NCBI GenBank assembly: GCA_034359265.1
Contig: CP136896.1
Span: 36,942,001 to 37,006,000 of the forward strand
From: Canna indica
Lineage: Eukaryota; Streptophyta; Magnoliopsida; Zingiberales; Cannaceae
Direction of reading: 5' to 3'
DNA length: 64,000 nucleotides
Under the pieces are notes generated by a model. It saw only the letters and a list, made by a program, of their open reading frames with translations, made no database searches and was not told where the DNA came from. Shown piece by piece: positions 32,471 through 45,404 of this stretch. Position numbers and translations under genes: made by a program. Each line of letters opens with the position of its first letter. The stretch's first letter is position 1.

Positions 32471-34824
32471 GGTCTTCCTGTCTGGTTTGGTGCATATCCG
32501 TGCATGGTTCAATGCCAGCGCAGGGGGGGACCTGCAAAAGACACTCTAACACCCAAGTTAGGATGACTCCAAGGCGGAGATTACCGAAGTTGGAACTTAG
32601 GTCGAGACCAATCCTGGAAAGGACAGGTTTATGATGGCATGTCCCTCGTGATAAGGGAGGACGCAGGAGTCCATGTTTTGCCTAGTGGATTCCCTAGATG
32701 GGGCCACCTGATTTAGCTTGAGTTTGGCTCAAAGTCGTTGCTTGGTCAAAGCCCCTTAGGTGGGGCCGCGTGGTTTGGTTCAGAGTGAATGGTGGGGCGC
32801 TATTGGGTCTAATCTGACCAGGCCCAATAGTTCTAGTCTAGTCCACAACCCCGAGCTTGGTCGGGGTCTGAAAGACTGCGTGTCGAGCTCTTGAGTCGAG
32901 TGAGTTTTCTTTCATGATGTCTGAGTACCTTTTGGGGAGATCTCAGTTGAGCTGGCCAAATCATACTAGGTGACCATGGAGAAGATGTCGGTCTTGTGGA
33001 CCACTAGAGCTGAGCTAAAAAGAATGCTCAAGGAAGCTGAGGTAGCTGAGGTCGGCCACGATGACATGAAGGGCTAGAGAGGAGCCGGGCTGCCATAAGT
33101 GGTTTATGCGTTACTTCTGGCAAGCACGTGGCGACTCTTCGTGTTACTTTGGAGTACGTCAGATTGATATTTTTGTCATGTTTAACATGCACCTTCTTGG
33201 CTTCCATGCTTAGTGTGGCGGTTTCACTAGTGGAGATCTTCTCACCCAGCGTGGTGGCTGCTGATTGGTCTTCGCCTCCTCATTTTTTGGGGAGACATCA
33301 TGGTGAAAAAAGGCGCTCACTCATGTGATGGAGGGAGTTTCTAGGGAGTCGTCGATTGCTGAGATGGTCGGTGTAGATTCAATTTTCTTTTTGTCGTGGG
33401 CCATTTGATGGGGAAGTGGGGTCTATAAAAGGGGCATTTCCTTCCCTGTTTGCGAGTTTTCATGTGCTTCCTTAGCCTTCATCTCTGGCAAGCTTCAGTG
33501 GTGTTTAACTAGTTTCTTTTCACCAGTAAGCTTCCTAGCCTCGAGTTTTAGTGTTCGTCGGTAACTTTGGGTTTACTGTCTTTTCGCATGAGCTGTTCAA
33601 CCCTTCTTTGTCGCTCAAGTATGCGTACCTTGTTTTTGAACGTTCCACGAATGCCCTCTCATTTGGCGGAGATGCGGGAGAGGTCCGCCGGGGATAAGGG
33701 AAAGAATCTGTTGGTAGATGAGTTGTTGAGGCCTATGAGGGCTTCACAGTCTCGGAAGCCACAGGCCTCAGGAGCGAGGATGGAGGCTACTGGCTCGTCA
33801 GCCTCTTTAGATTCCCAAGTCCTCCTTGGTTTGCTGGCGGGGCATCGAAAGAGGGCTCGATATTTCGAAGGGAACCTTCTTGCATGGTTGAATGTCCGTC
33901 CTAAGGGGAATGAGTCTCCAATCCCGGAGGCGGAGGTGGTAGCCAGCACATCGGCAGGGGTTCGTTAGCCTGATTTGAGGACGTGTTTTATTTTGGGAGC
34001 CAGTTGGTCCTTTCAGACGGGGTGGGTATTTGGGAGTGTTGATGTTTGGCTTATTCTGTGTTAGCTGTATTCGGAAAAAAGTACTTCAGTTATTTGTCAG
34101 TTGTTAGTCAATTACAATTGCTCTTGTTACTGTGGAGTTTATGTTGTGATGATGATTTTATGTTGCTATGATTATTGATTTATACATTTGATATCTCTAT
34201 GATATTTATTATAGATATATAATTACCCCCAACACAGTCAACGTAAGTCCAAGTCAGGAGACACTACATCCTGTGCTAAGAGCACCTAAATCCTATCTCA
34301 ATAATTTTCCTTTTAAGGGTTATTCTAACTTAGCTTGCATATTCTATTCAACCAAAAAGAACAAAACTGCAAGAGTTTCCCCTAAAACCTTTATCACATC
34401 CTATTAACACAAAATAAGTTTACACATCTAATCCACTCTAGAAACTAAGGTGCATATTATTAATTCACATAATCATCTCACACTTAATAATACGCACATC
34501 ATTAAACGGTGCTTCATACACAAAAATAAATCTTAAGCACAAACTTACATATACAAGTCATCATTTAGCATCACTTTCTAGCTAAGGTGTACATGCCAAA
34601 AATTCTCAAGAGCCAAACTACGACATAACCAAAAGATCTTGATGCATCTACCACAATGTCTGTGAAGTGACTCAAACTTTTTAGCAAATCCACCAAGGTC
34701 CACCTGTTCGTCAAAAGCTATCTACCTACGTATGGAAAAACCAACGCGCTAAGCATGGAAGCTTAGTGGTGCTCATACAAGTTTTAACTTTTCTAGATAT
34801 CACATTTGTCATTATAATATATAA
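32471..34824. other. No recognisable gene; possible old retroelement non-coding sequence
   Basis: GC-richer sequence to about 34000, with a block ending CAAAAGACACTCTAACACCC that reminds me of conserved motifs near plant gypsy LTRs. A 133-codon frame at 33567-33968 has no recognisable domain. 34000-34824 is AT-rich without ORFs. Confidence 0.4.
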
Positions 34825-37800
34825 AAACCAACAAGTTTTAACCAAAATTTGTTGGCTGAGACATGCTAAATGGTTGTTGGTGCTGAAAGGTGCCAAATGT
34901 TGATGGTGTTGGTTGAGACATGCTGAATGGTTGCAGAAATATTCTAAATGATGGTTGAGACATCCTTAATGATGGCTGAGAGCTTGGCTCACCTGAAGAT
35001 GGCTGAGACATGCTGATTGGCCTAGCTGAATATGGTTGAGACTTGCTGAAAGGTGGAGCTGATGATGGTTGAGCTAAAGATGATGATTGAGCTGAAGATG
35101 TAGTCTTTCTCCTTCTCCTTGTCTGATTAGGGTTTACTGGACCCTTACATCTTCTACTATTATGTTTTGGCTATCCACAATTCCCACACTTAAGGGTTTG
35201 TCCTCTTCTAGTAACCTTGTGAGGATTGATAGGTTCATCTGCTACCCTCTTTCTCTGTTTTCTTGGTCTCCCTGGCAGTATACATTACATGTTGGAGGAC
35301 CAATGGGTCCATGATCCTCATGTGGTAAATCTTCTTTTCCTAGAATTGATTTGATAAATGTTGAGTAGGCCTTCATAAACATGTCTCTGGAATACCATTG
35401 ATGTACGTAATTTTCAGGTATGTCCCCAACACTATCAATACCATTGAAACAATCAAGTTAATACACATAACAATCAAGTTAATAATTAATACAAGGAAAA
35501 AATGTCAAAATCAATCTATATATACAAGAAATTGCATGCTCACATGGAATGCCACTAAGTTGTCATTTCCCACAACTGCATGTCCTCTGTTTGAGGTCAA
35601 CTACCTTTTGTCCATCTCTCACATGATTTGCTTCAAATATAAGATTTCCACAGTAAGCTATTTTGGATAGGGGAGCATCCTTCTTTGCTGATTCTAATTT
35701 CAACTGCACACGTGGAGTTATTAGACCAGGACAATTTATCATACCCTCCTTCTTGGCAACTAGCCTCTTCATCAACATCCTTCTAATCATCTCAACCTCT
35801 ACTGCAGCCCATGCAATGGAATACATATTGCCATTCCCATCCTTTATTATTGCACACAGCAGCTGTCCTTCATAAGGCCCCTTTAGAAAACACACATCTA
35901 TGCAAATGATGAGCCTACAAGCAGTTTTGAACCCAGTCTTCAATGCATCCAAGCATACATAAAATCTCTTGAAAGGGCATTGTTGAGATCTACCTTGCAA
36001 TTACTGCCAGGATTGTACTTCTTTATAGCTGCACTGTAATCCCATAATTTTGTAAATTGTTCAGCTGCCTTTCCTTGTAGCTTCAACATTGCCTTTTGCT
36101 TTGCCCTATAACACAGGTATCTAGACATAGTCACTTTATGATTCCTGTGCACTTGATTTTGAAAAGCTTTAATGAGGTTGGTCTCTAATGTGCTCCAAAT
36201 ACTCCTCTGCTAACCAATTTGAATCAACCTTTGTATTTTCAAATTCCCATCCACAATTGTTGTGTTCCATATTTTTTCATGTCTTGATTTGAAAAACCTC
36301 ATTCTTATGAGGGGGATGCATGAACCTTCCATCCACAACCCCTCTTGCATGTAATGGTTATCTTTCTCATTTCATTCTTGATGAATACAAAATCAATCCC
36401 TCTCTATACTGCATATTTTCTGAGTGTTGACCTGTACACTTTAAAATAATTGAAACACATTCCCACTATCAGTTCAACCCTTCCATGAAAATATGTCTTC
36501 TCATTCAAAGTTGGGCATTTTTGTTTCTTTTTTTTTTCCCTACTCATTCTCACTCTCACTAGTAGTATCCAAGTGATCACTTGGTTCTTATTCACTCTCA
36601 TCACTTGGTTCCTTTTTTCTGTCATTCACACTCTTTCTTATCATTGAACATGTCATTAACTTCTTCTTCAACTTGTGTGGAACTATGATCAAAGAATATA
36701 TCAGGAACATCATCTTCACTGTTAGGGAAGTCACAATCATCCAAGTTCACTTCTTCTTCATTTTGTGCACGATCCTTCCTTTTGTGTGGCTTTTTCACTG
36801 TCATCTTAATCTTCATATCCTTTCTTTGGATCTTAACTGACTTCTTGCTCAATCCTCTAATTTTTTGCTTCTTTTTTTTAGATGAACTCTCAGCCTGTGT
36901 GCTTGCCTGTGTTGTAGGTGTTGCCTATGGTGCCTGTGTTGCTTGTGTTAACCTGTGGCGGTTCCTGATCCAAGGGTACAATATTAGGTGGTTCCTGAGC
37001 CTGGGGTAGAGTAATGGGGTCATCAACTCTATGTTGTACAAGAATATCCAATCTTCTATTGTTGTTCCATTGTAGTCCTTTTAGCACAGTCAAAACATCC
37101 TTACCTCCTAAGAAAGGTCTAAGTACATCAAAAGACTCATCCCCAAACTTCCACTAGAAATGTGTTGCATTCGGGTAGCCATAAACTTTCTCTACATCTC
37201 TTGCAAGGTGTGTGGTGGATAATAAATTAGGTTTATACCCCAGTTTCTTGGTTTCCCCATCTTTATATTGAGGCTTTGGCATTAAAACAATCTCCCCACC
37301 CATGTACAAGTTCAAGGGAATTGTCTCATCTGGAATGGGGTAAAACCTAAAAAATACAACGCTGTATTGGTCCCACCCATGTGACAAAGTAGTATGATAC
37401 CAAGAACATGAAACAAAAAGCATTGACAATAAAGAACAATGCAGTATCCCCACATTATCTTTTGCACTGAAGTTAACAGTGTAATAGTATCTTACAATCA
37501 ATAAACTAAACTAAACTATTTAAAATTGAAGTTAACAAGCACTAAACTGATGCAGTAAACAATGGCCTAAACAATACAAAAATGCACCAGTAAAGCAATC
37601 TTGAAACAATGCAGTAATAATGCCCTAATCTCAATGCACTAAACAATGAAAGTAAACTAATCTCAATGCTCTAAATTGGATATCTGATGTGATAATGTCA
37701 AAGCTAATCTAAAACTTTAAAAAGCCCTAAAACTTATGTAGTGTCGCTATTCGCCATGTTCCGCCAACTGAATCCTTGGCGTCTTTCTTCTGTGGACGAT

Positions 37801-38139
37801 TAAGGTTCGTCACTGATTAAAAAGTCCGGCATTAGGCTCTTGATTTGGACGATTAGGGTTTAATCGCCATGGTCGCCAATGTCGCTGGGGTGGAGAGTCG
37901 AAGGGGTCGGAAGGGGTTTTTTCGCATGGGGGACTTTTAAAGTTAATTTATATCGAAGGGGTCGGAGGGGGGTTTTGTGCACGAGTAACTTTTATCGTTA
38001 AGTGACTAACGATCGGGCTAATGGATGGAGACTATTGGAACAAAAAGTGTAGTCGATGGGGGCTCCGTGCACACTTGGTAGTTTTGGTAGTCTTTGCGCA
38101 CAATGACTATAGTCGAGGGGGGCTTCGTGTAATTTACCC
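34825..38139 (-). mobile_element. Mutator-like (MULE) transposon relic
   Basis: Minus-strand coding remnants follow the order of plant MuDR-type transposases. The right end, reading GGGTAAATTACACGAAGCC inward from 38139, looks like a Mutator terminus. No matching left end was found, so the element is truncated or its left terminus has decayed. Confidence 0.8.
34850..37501 (-). pseudogene. MULE transposase (MuDR type), decayed and internally deleted
   Basis: From the N-terminus on the minus strand: a PB1-like domain (37360 to about 36900, LNLYMGGEIVLMPKPQY, then KVYGYPNATHF); an acidic/basic linker; the Mutator DNA-binding domain (about 36540-36250, VGMCFNYFKVYRSTLRKYAV); the start of the DDE core (36000-35800, CRLIICIDVCFLKGPYEGQ, AWAAVEVE); then directly KIAYCGNLIFEANHV and a SWIM zinc finger (CSCGK, stop, QLSGIPCEHA; 35600-35530). 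The middle of the core between AWAAVEVE and the SWIM region is shortened. The SWIM Trp codon is TGA at 35565-35563. A CCHC knuckle with CGNCG (about 35200) and a Ser/Gln/Pro repeat tail (35110-34860) end the protein. It is non-functional. Confidence 0.82.
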
Positions 38140-38299
38140 TTAAAATTAAACACAGTAAAAATAATATTAATAATAAGACATACCCAATATCTGTAATTGA
38201 TCAGTGTCGGGATAATAATATATCATACTTGGTCATAAGCCAAGACAAATACTAATACTAAGCAAAAATATATTCTTATAAATGGGTAAATGGATTAAA

Positions 38300-38503
38300 T
38301 AGGTTCAATAACACGATTAAACACATTTAGTTAAATGGATTTAATTGTAATCATACAGGTTACACGGGTTCAACTCGGATTAACACGATTATTTAATTCG
38401 GGTTGAACCCGTTTAATTAAAACATACATTGTGGGTCGAATTCGAACCCGCATAACTTCGTGCCATATCGTGTCGGGTTATCGTGTTAAATTGCCAGCCC
38501 TAC
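38300..38503. mobile_element. hAT-type MITE-like fragment
   Basis: Ends CGGGTTATCGTGTTAAATTG followed by CCAGCCCTA. This is the complement of the TAGGGCTGGCAA-type terminus of plant hAT miniature elements. It is rich in ACACGATTAA and AACCCGT motifs. The left terminus is not identified. Confidence 0.5.
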
Positions 38504-38969
38504 TTTTTGGTGGAGATGGACATGCTTTTTGGGTGTGGGGAGAAGTTACGGGGCTTCACAGGCACGTAGCCTTCTCCTCCGCTGGAAGCAAAGGAGCAGC
38601 TGCACCTCTATTGCTTGACGAAAAAGACAGCGGTTCACATCTTTTCCACCCAAGTTTTTTTGCAGCTATCCACGCTGCAATCCACTGCACTATTTCTTCA
38701 TCTTGGTGGAGCAAAAGAGGAAATTAAAATCCTCTTGATTGACTGCTCTCGGGCGGCACGAAAGGAAGCAAAACTGTCGTCAACTCCATTTCTTGCAGCA
38801 ACTTCCTGTGGACTTTATGCCCCCTCTATCGGGATCTTCTTCTCTTGCTTGTAGATCAGTGAATGATGCCAGCCTTCCAAAATAAAGGCATTTTTGGCAA
38901 CGAGGGACTGTGATTTCAGAGCTTGAAAGGTGATTCCTTTGCAGCAAATTAATCTCTCCTCTAGGTTGT
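38504..38969. other. No gene seen
   Basis: Mixed-composition sequence with short overlapping frames and no recognisable domain. Confidence 0.4.
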
Positions 38970-40162
38970 TGTTGGTCTAAGGTTTTGAACATGCTTTACA
39001 ATCAAAACCAATGTTTGAATGAGAAATGATTTTAAGGAAGTTGATAAGCACATAACGTACACGATTTTGGAAAAATTGAAACAAAATAAAGAATTTAAGA
39101 AGACAATATTTCTACTTGATGCTCGGAAGTCAAAAAAAGTATTAAAGACTAGTTTTAGTGTTTATAATGATGATTGTAATCCTTGTGTGCACTTGGTAAT
39201 GATGTCCGATAAACCCAAGATATCCAAACCCAAACGGATGCTAAAATTGCCATTTGAACAGTTTTGATCAACTAGTTCGTGACCGATGGGCCCAATAGAT
39301 AGATTTTGGACCATTGTGCCTTGCCAAACTTGAGACTTGCTTCATGAAACCTTATATATGTGTGTTCAACTTTCCTCTACCTATTTGGAAGCTTCAGAGA
39401 GCATTGTACTTGCAAATCCACCAAGAAACCCCCTAGCTTTACCTCGATCTTCTTATTCTAGCTTTTAACCTTGAAAGATTCATCATCAAACCCTTAATGA
39501 TACTTGAGATGCATTCTAAGTGATTTCGAAGCCTCAAAGAGCATTTTTACTTGCAAATCCATCAAGAAACCCTAGCTTTACCTCCATCTTATTGTTCTAG
39601 CCTTTAACCTTGAAAGATTTATCATTGAAGGCATTAGGAAGCTACAAAAAGGAGTTAAGTTGTATTTGTTTCATATTTTCTCTATTTAACTGGACTTTGA
39701 GTTATTTTTTGTTTTAATTTAAGCTTGTGTGTTAGACCTAGGGTATAGGTCTCATGTTAAGCGGTTGTCTTGGTGCTAAGGCATAAATTCATATTATTTG
39801 CTAGGTTAGAATACTTGTTCTTAGAGGTTTAGGTATTTGAGTTGAGGGTGGATGCCTCGGTGCGTAAATCCTCTAGTAGGAAACTATTCTAAATAGTGAA
39901 TTTTGTTTGAAATCATAAACATAGTGCTTAGATAGTAGATATAGGCAAGATTGTCGAACCACTATAAATTTTGTGTGGTTGCATTTCCTAATTATGTTTT
40001 TGCTTATTAATTTATATTACTTGTTTTCCTCTTCAATTGGAATACATATCGTAATTGGCATTCATTCACTTAAGAATTGAAAAATTACCATTTAGTTTAC
40101 TCTTAGATAAGACACAATATTCATCCTCTCTCCCTCCTTTAGTGTGCCTAAACCCAGTAACA
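38970..40162 (+). repeat. Old copia-type LTR, same superfamily as E1-E4
   Basis: Starts TGTTGGTCTAAGG and ends AGTAACA. The block order is that of the other LTRs: Ser/Leu-rich leader sequence, AGACCTAGGGTATAGGTCT, GTGCTTAGATAGTAG, a CCGAACCAC-like motif (here TCGAACCAC), and a CCTTTAGTGTG end. The TATA palindrome and the CCTAAGC hairpin have decayed. No TSD (GTTGT versus ATTAT). Probably an ancient solo LTR. Confidence 0.65.
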
Positions 40163-41205
40163 ATTATTTAAAAAAAAAACAGAATGAAGTTGGTTCACAT
40201 GGGAAATAACTCCCCACAAAAAGTTGTATTTCCCAATGTTTGTTCTGCTTGACCACCTCTACTCTCTAATCTAGTAATCACTTTCCCCGCTTTTCCCTCC
40301 TTTTCCTCCTTTGCCTCCTTTTCCTCCTTTTCCAATGTCCTGTCGATGCCATGCACCGTCCACCTAGGTTCGCTGGCTAACTCTGATGTTGCCATCCTCA
40401 CCTCCTCCTACCTGCCCTCATCTCTTTCTCTCCATTCTCACTTCCTAATTTGTGATGCTTAAGATTTATTCTGAGAGGGTTTAATTCAGATTTGATTTGT
40501 GATGCTTAAAATTGTGTTCTTTTACATGAAAATCTTATTTTTTATTCTTAAAAATCAGAAGCTCCTTCAGTTCTCTCTTTGTGATCAACTGATTTTTCTA
40601 ATGCTTAAAAATTTCCTCCATTCACATCTTTTTGTTGTAAGTCTGATATACTGAGTTATGTGGAGAACTTTTAGTTGTTCTTTCTCACCAATGATCTACA
40701 AAGTAAGAAATTTTCCTCTAAGGAAGCATGTATTCATTTCCTCTTGTTGTTACATTTAACTTCCAATATTAATATTTTGTCACCGGTTGAGAATTGACAT
40801 AACAGTATGAAAGTATCATAATGACAGAACAAAGCACAAGAAAACTTTTTTATTGTTTGACTTTTGTAGTTTAGTCTTGAAACTGTTGTTGTGTTGCAAG
40901 TATATAACTGGAAAAATTATAATATCTTAGCTGGTTAGTAGGATTTTATGATCCCACTAGCTGATGCTAAGGACCTTCTATCTTTTCTAGGTAGGTAAGC
41001 GAGTACATCTTTGCTGATTGTCATTAGTAATTGCATATTTATTCTAACAATGGATTAACATTATGTTTGGTTATTTTGTCATTCAAATGTTATGCAAGTT
41101 GTGGAATATGGTTATTCACATCTTTTTCATAATTTTAATTAGGTTGTATGATCTGATGGTCCTATTGATTACATATATCATATCATTCTTTTAGGGTCCA
41201 CATCA
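40163..41205 (+). other. Upstream region of the PPR pseudogene
   Basis: AT-rich with a CTTTTCCTCC tract near 40300. It ends ATCATTCTTTTAG at about 41194, a plausible splice acceptor 11 bases before the PPR ATG, so a 5' non-coding exon may lie upstream. No coding exon recognised. Confidence 0.4.
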
Positions 41206-42514
41206 ATGCCCCAATTTCTCAACAGACTGCCCAGTTCCATCAGGAAATCAAGAAGTACAATTATTGGATACAATGCATATAATTGGAACATAATTCTGAG
41301 AGGCTTCTTGGAGGGTAATGCCCGAAATAAAGTAATACTTGCATATGCCCTTATGAGAAGGAAAAGAGTTAAGGTAGATAGCTTCACCATTCTCTTTGAA
41401 ATCAAGGCCTGTGGGGTCATTATGCAGAAAGTCCTAGGCAAACAAGTGCATGCTCAAGTTACCAAATTGGGCTTCCAACAAGACGTTGTGACTCAGACTG
41501 CTATTCTTCAAATGTATGGCCAGTTTGGAGATATTGAAGCTGCAGATAAACTGTTTGGTGAAACTCCTAAGCGAGATATTGTACAATGGAATGATCTCCT
41601 TGCTATGTACTCATAGAGGAATAGACCTTACAGCACAATTAAGGTCGCACAAAGAATGATGAGTGAGAGCGCGAGACCTAACGAAGTTACTGTTGTAAGC
41701 ATCATCTCTGCGTGTTCACATCTGAAGGCTTTAGCAGAGGGAAAACAGTGGCATGGCTACATCATAAAACACCTTGCAGTGCTTGACACTTTTGTGCACA
41801 ATGCATTGGTTAACATGTATGCAATTTGTGGGTGCTTATCTGATGCTGAGAAGATTTTCAAAAATTTGGGAAACCGAAATGAAGTTTCATGGACTACAAT
41901 GATCAATGCCTATGGTGCTAACGGCTATCTGAAGGAGGCATTAGAATTGTTCAAGAAAATGGAAGCAGTGGGAGAAACACCTGATGAAGTAACAATGTTA
42001 GCAGTTGTTTCTATTTGTGCAAAACTAGGGAGATATGACCTAGGTGAGTGGATTGATGACTACATTGAGAGGTATGGGTTGTATGAAAATATACACATTG
42101 CCAATGCTCTTATTGATATGCATAGCAAATGTGGCAGAATAGAAAAGTCATGCAGAATATTTGGCAAGATGACGAGAAGGACTTTGATAACTTGGACTGC
42201 TATGATAAGGGGTTTAGCAATGCTTGGGCATGGCCGAGTGGCATTAACAAAATTCTTACAAATGCAGATGGAAGGTTTTAGGCTAGATGAGGTAGCCTTT
42301 CTAAGTATGATTAATGCATGTAGTCATGCTGGGCTGGTAGAAGAGGGGAAATATTTCTTCATGTCTATGGTAGAGGTGCATGGCATAAAACCTTGGATGG
42401 AACACTATGGAAGCATGGTGGATTTATTGTGTAGAGCAGGGTTGTTGAATGAGGCATTTGGCTTTGTAGTGAGCATGCACTTGAAACCTGATATTATTAT
42501 CTGGCGCACATTGA
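41206..42514 (+). pseudogene. PPR protein (PLS class, E-type), N-terminal part
   Basis: ATG at 41206. The frame reads through one TAG (41614-41616) and continues in the same frame. PPR motifs of the PLS type recur, for example NWNIILRGFLEGNARNKVIL, DVVTQTAILQMYGQFGDIEA, EVSWTTMINAYGANGYLKEA, LITWTAMIRGLAMLGHG and MEHYGSMVDLLCRAGLLNEA. Such proteins act in organelles on RNA editing or processing, one helix pair per base (family knowledge). No clear targeting peptide precedes the first motif, so a start further upstream or loss of one is possible. The frame ends in a motif PDIIIWRTL, where the LINE enters; the remainder lies at 52103-52340. The stop and the insertion make this a pseudogene. Confidence 0.88.
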
Positions 42515-42579
42515 ACAATATCATTACACAGAAGTCGGATGGCAACAGTGTGTGAGAAAGTGAGTCATCCCGGAGGGCC

Positions 42580-43733
42580 TCCCTCCTTCGTTGTTCATGA
42601 CGTCTGCGCTGAGGATCGGCCGTGGACGTTGGTTTCTCGAAAGAAGATGACGACCTCTTCCTCTCGCCGAGTCACCTTTGCTTCGGCCCCTAAACCTTCC
42701 TCGTTCGACTAGATTGGAGTTAACCGCTCATTCGCGGAGATAGTAAGGTCTGGATGTCCGGCATCGACAAGATCCGGCATCGACAAGATCCTGCATCAAC
42801 AAGATCCCCCCTGTTCAGTTCGTTGCACCATCCAGGCAGAGGTCTCATCCCTCTATATCGGAGGTTGTCTCCGCCCTAAGAGCTGGCGGTTGCTGTTTCA
42901 ACTGCACCAAGCCTGGTCACTTGGCTCGAGTTTGTAAGGGACGTAGAGTCTGCTTCACCTATCATCAACCTGGGCACTCCAGCTGTGCATGCAAGGGCTT
43001 TAGTAGATCAGCTACATCAGATCACTTGGAAGGTTCTCTTGCGCATATCTCCACGGTCTCCTCATCCACCGCCAGGTCAGCATCCTTTGTATCTTAACCA
43101 CCATCTCCCATGGTTTCTTCTGCATTTACTGCTTCAGCTATATCTGCACCTGCTGTCTCTTTAAACACTCCTCCAAGTGTTCTCCCTGCACCCCTTTCTC
43201 CTCTGAGCGCACCGGCTTCTCCCTTATTACCCATTCCTGCTCGGAGCTCCATGGACGACCGTCCTGACAATGTTCATGTGTTGGTGCCGAATTCTCCGGT
43301 GACGGCGGAGAGGGCGCAGTATTTGAGTGAAAGATGTATCCTCGTCACAGTTAGAGGACAGCTTCATCAGGAGGCTGATATCACGGGCTTTGTGGCTCGC
43401 TAGTTCCATGACTATCATCAGCATTTGCGTCAATGGAAGCAACGGCGGTTGGCCGACGGCAAATTTCTGACTACAACGCCGCTTGCCGAAGGATCTTACT
43501 ACAAATTCAAACTGATCCGCTCGAAAGAAATCCAATGGCGTCATGTTCTGCTGCAGATTTTTGATTGGTCCCATGATGAAATCTACCTCTCCATCCCTCC
43601 TTCAGAGCTCTTAGTCGGGATAGAGCTAAGGGGACTTCCGTTTATGTTATGGAACCGGGATACGGTGATCGCTTTGGTGAGCCCCTTCGCATGCTTTGAA
43701 GCGCTAGCCGAGACTACCGTGGAATGGACATAG
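42580..43733 (+). pseudogene. LINE ORF1 (nucleic-acid-binding, zinc knuckles)
   Basis: One frame gives CFNCTKPGHLARVC (about 42895-42936) and a second knuckle CFTYHQPGHSSCAC in which the second Cys is Tyr. A Ser/Ala/Pro-rich linker follows, then VTAERAQYLSERCILVTVRG and a globular region (about 43430-43733, QIFDWSHDEIYLSIPP). A TAA at 43096 and a TAG at 43401 break it. ORF1 coats LINE RNA (family knowledge). Confidence 0.7.
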
Positions 43734-44459
43734 ACTACCGTGAGGTCGCTGAACCTCATACCTCTTCATCATTGCCGACGCCGACACCTGCTGTTTCACG
43801 ATCGAAGTTGGAGTTGCTTGGCAACAATGGACGGTGGCGCCTGGAAACATATATGGTCCTCAGCATGCGGAAAGAGATGATGGAGGAGCTGGCTCAGGCT
43901 CGGATGCGAGCTTCGAGCAAGACCCCTCTGAAGAGCTGCCGCCCTCCGAAGGAGATGGATCTAATCGCATTTCCATCAGTTTAAACTCTCTGTCTTCTTC
44001 ACCCTTCGGTTCGAGAACCCGAGCGCAGTCTTCCGAGGGACCATGGCAAAACTTGAATGCATTCTTGCACTCTCGCTCGGCTTTCAAGCCTTTCCCCACT
44101 ACGTTGGCTCGTTCAGCAAGATCGCTGTTGGCGGGACCAGGAGTCGGCGATCATCTTCTCCCGGCAAGGTGCATTCGCTGCGGAAGCTTCCGCACCCTGC
44201 CACTTAGGGCATCCTCGACTGACGTGCTCGGAAGGCCCTCTGACATTGTTTCCCTTTCGGTGATTCTTCGATCGGGTCTTCTGCCTACAACTGATGGCGT
44301 GCCGATCGATCCAACTGCTAAGGATCAAGGCGTCAGGTTGCAAGGCCGGTTTGGAGATCGTTAAGGCCGGTTTGGAGATCGGTGACCCGTCCTCTTGGGT
44401 AGGGCTTTCCCCTCTGGATAGATGGATGAAACTTTGGAAGCCCCTTCGGCGTACTATTC

Positions 44460-45404
44460 TTGCAGTGGAATAAATTTAGACGCACTTCCAAGGCAAAGCA
44501 TAGAGTTGAAATGGAGGCCCGCCTCAATTCCTTATGCACGAAGGCTGACTCTGGCATCATCACAGATTCCGAGGTTGTTGAGCTCAAAGATCTAAAAGGC
44601 AATCTTGACAAAATTTACTCAAAAACTAGTATCTACTGGCGTCAGAGAGCTAAGAAAGATGGCTGATGAACGGGGATAGAAATACACGTTATTTTCATTT
44701 ATGTGCCTCGCATAGAAGAAAGATCAATTGGATTTCCTCACTCCAGGTTCATGGAAGAGTTGAATATGATCACACGGCAATTGCCTCCTCCGTAAGGGAT
44801 TTCTATAGTGGTCTCCTCGGTCGGGAAATTAAGCCTCAATTGAATATCAAATGGGATTCTTTATATGGGCCACCCAGTATCAACATCCGTAGTCTTGACG
44901 ACCCTTTCACAATGACAGAGGTACTTGAGGTTATCAAAGGCGCAAAAAAATTTAAAGCTCCTAGGCTGGATGGTGTCATAATGGAATTCTTTCAACGGTT
45001 CTGGCCCGCCATTGGTCATCTTGTGTTGGACATCCTTCTGGTGCTTTAGATGGATCCCTACTTACTTTCCCGTATCAATAAGGCAAACATTATCCTCATT
45101 CCCAAAGTGCAACGGGCTAATGAGGCTACTAGTTTCAGACCGACCTTAGAGAACAGTATAGTCAAATTATTCTCGAAGTTACTTGCCAACCGGCTTGCCG
45201 TATTCATGCCAAGCCTTATTGACAATAAACAGGGTGCATTTACTAGGGGCATAAGTACGCTGGATTGTTTCATGACAGCAGAGATAGTTTGGGGTTGCAA
45301 GAGGATCGACCCCGACGTGTGCCTCATCAAAGTGGATTTCGAAAAAGCCTTTGATTCGGTAAACTGGGGCTTCATCCTTCAGCTTCTCAGAGCTCGGGGC
45401 TTCC
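44460..45404 (+). pseudogene. LINE reverse transcriptase, N-terminal half
   Basis: WNKFRRTSKAKHRVEMEARL is a typical pre-RT helix; SIYWRQRAKKDG, then after a frame change at about 44665 NGDRNTRYFHLCASHRR; then FKAPRLDGVIMEFFQRFWP, a TAG at 45047, ANIILIPKV and the first catalytic Asp in VDFEKAFDSVNW. E4 enters after LRARGF; codons resume at 50459. No apurinic endonuclease is recognisable between ORF1 and this segment. Confidence 0.85.

Noticed and set aside
33567..33968. 133-codon frame considered as a gene
   Set aside because: No recognisable domain, no splice or promoter context, and it lies beyond a truncated gypsy relic. Left within the region description.
38970..40162. Exact target-site duplication for the old LTR
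   Set aside because: Flanking five-base words (GTTGT and ATTAT) do not match, so no TSD is claimed.
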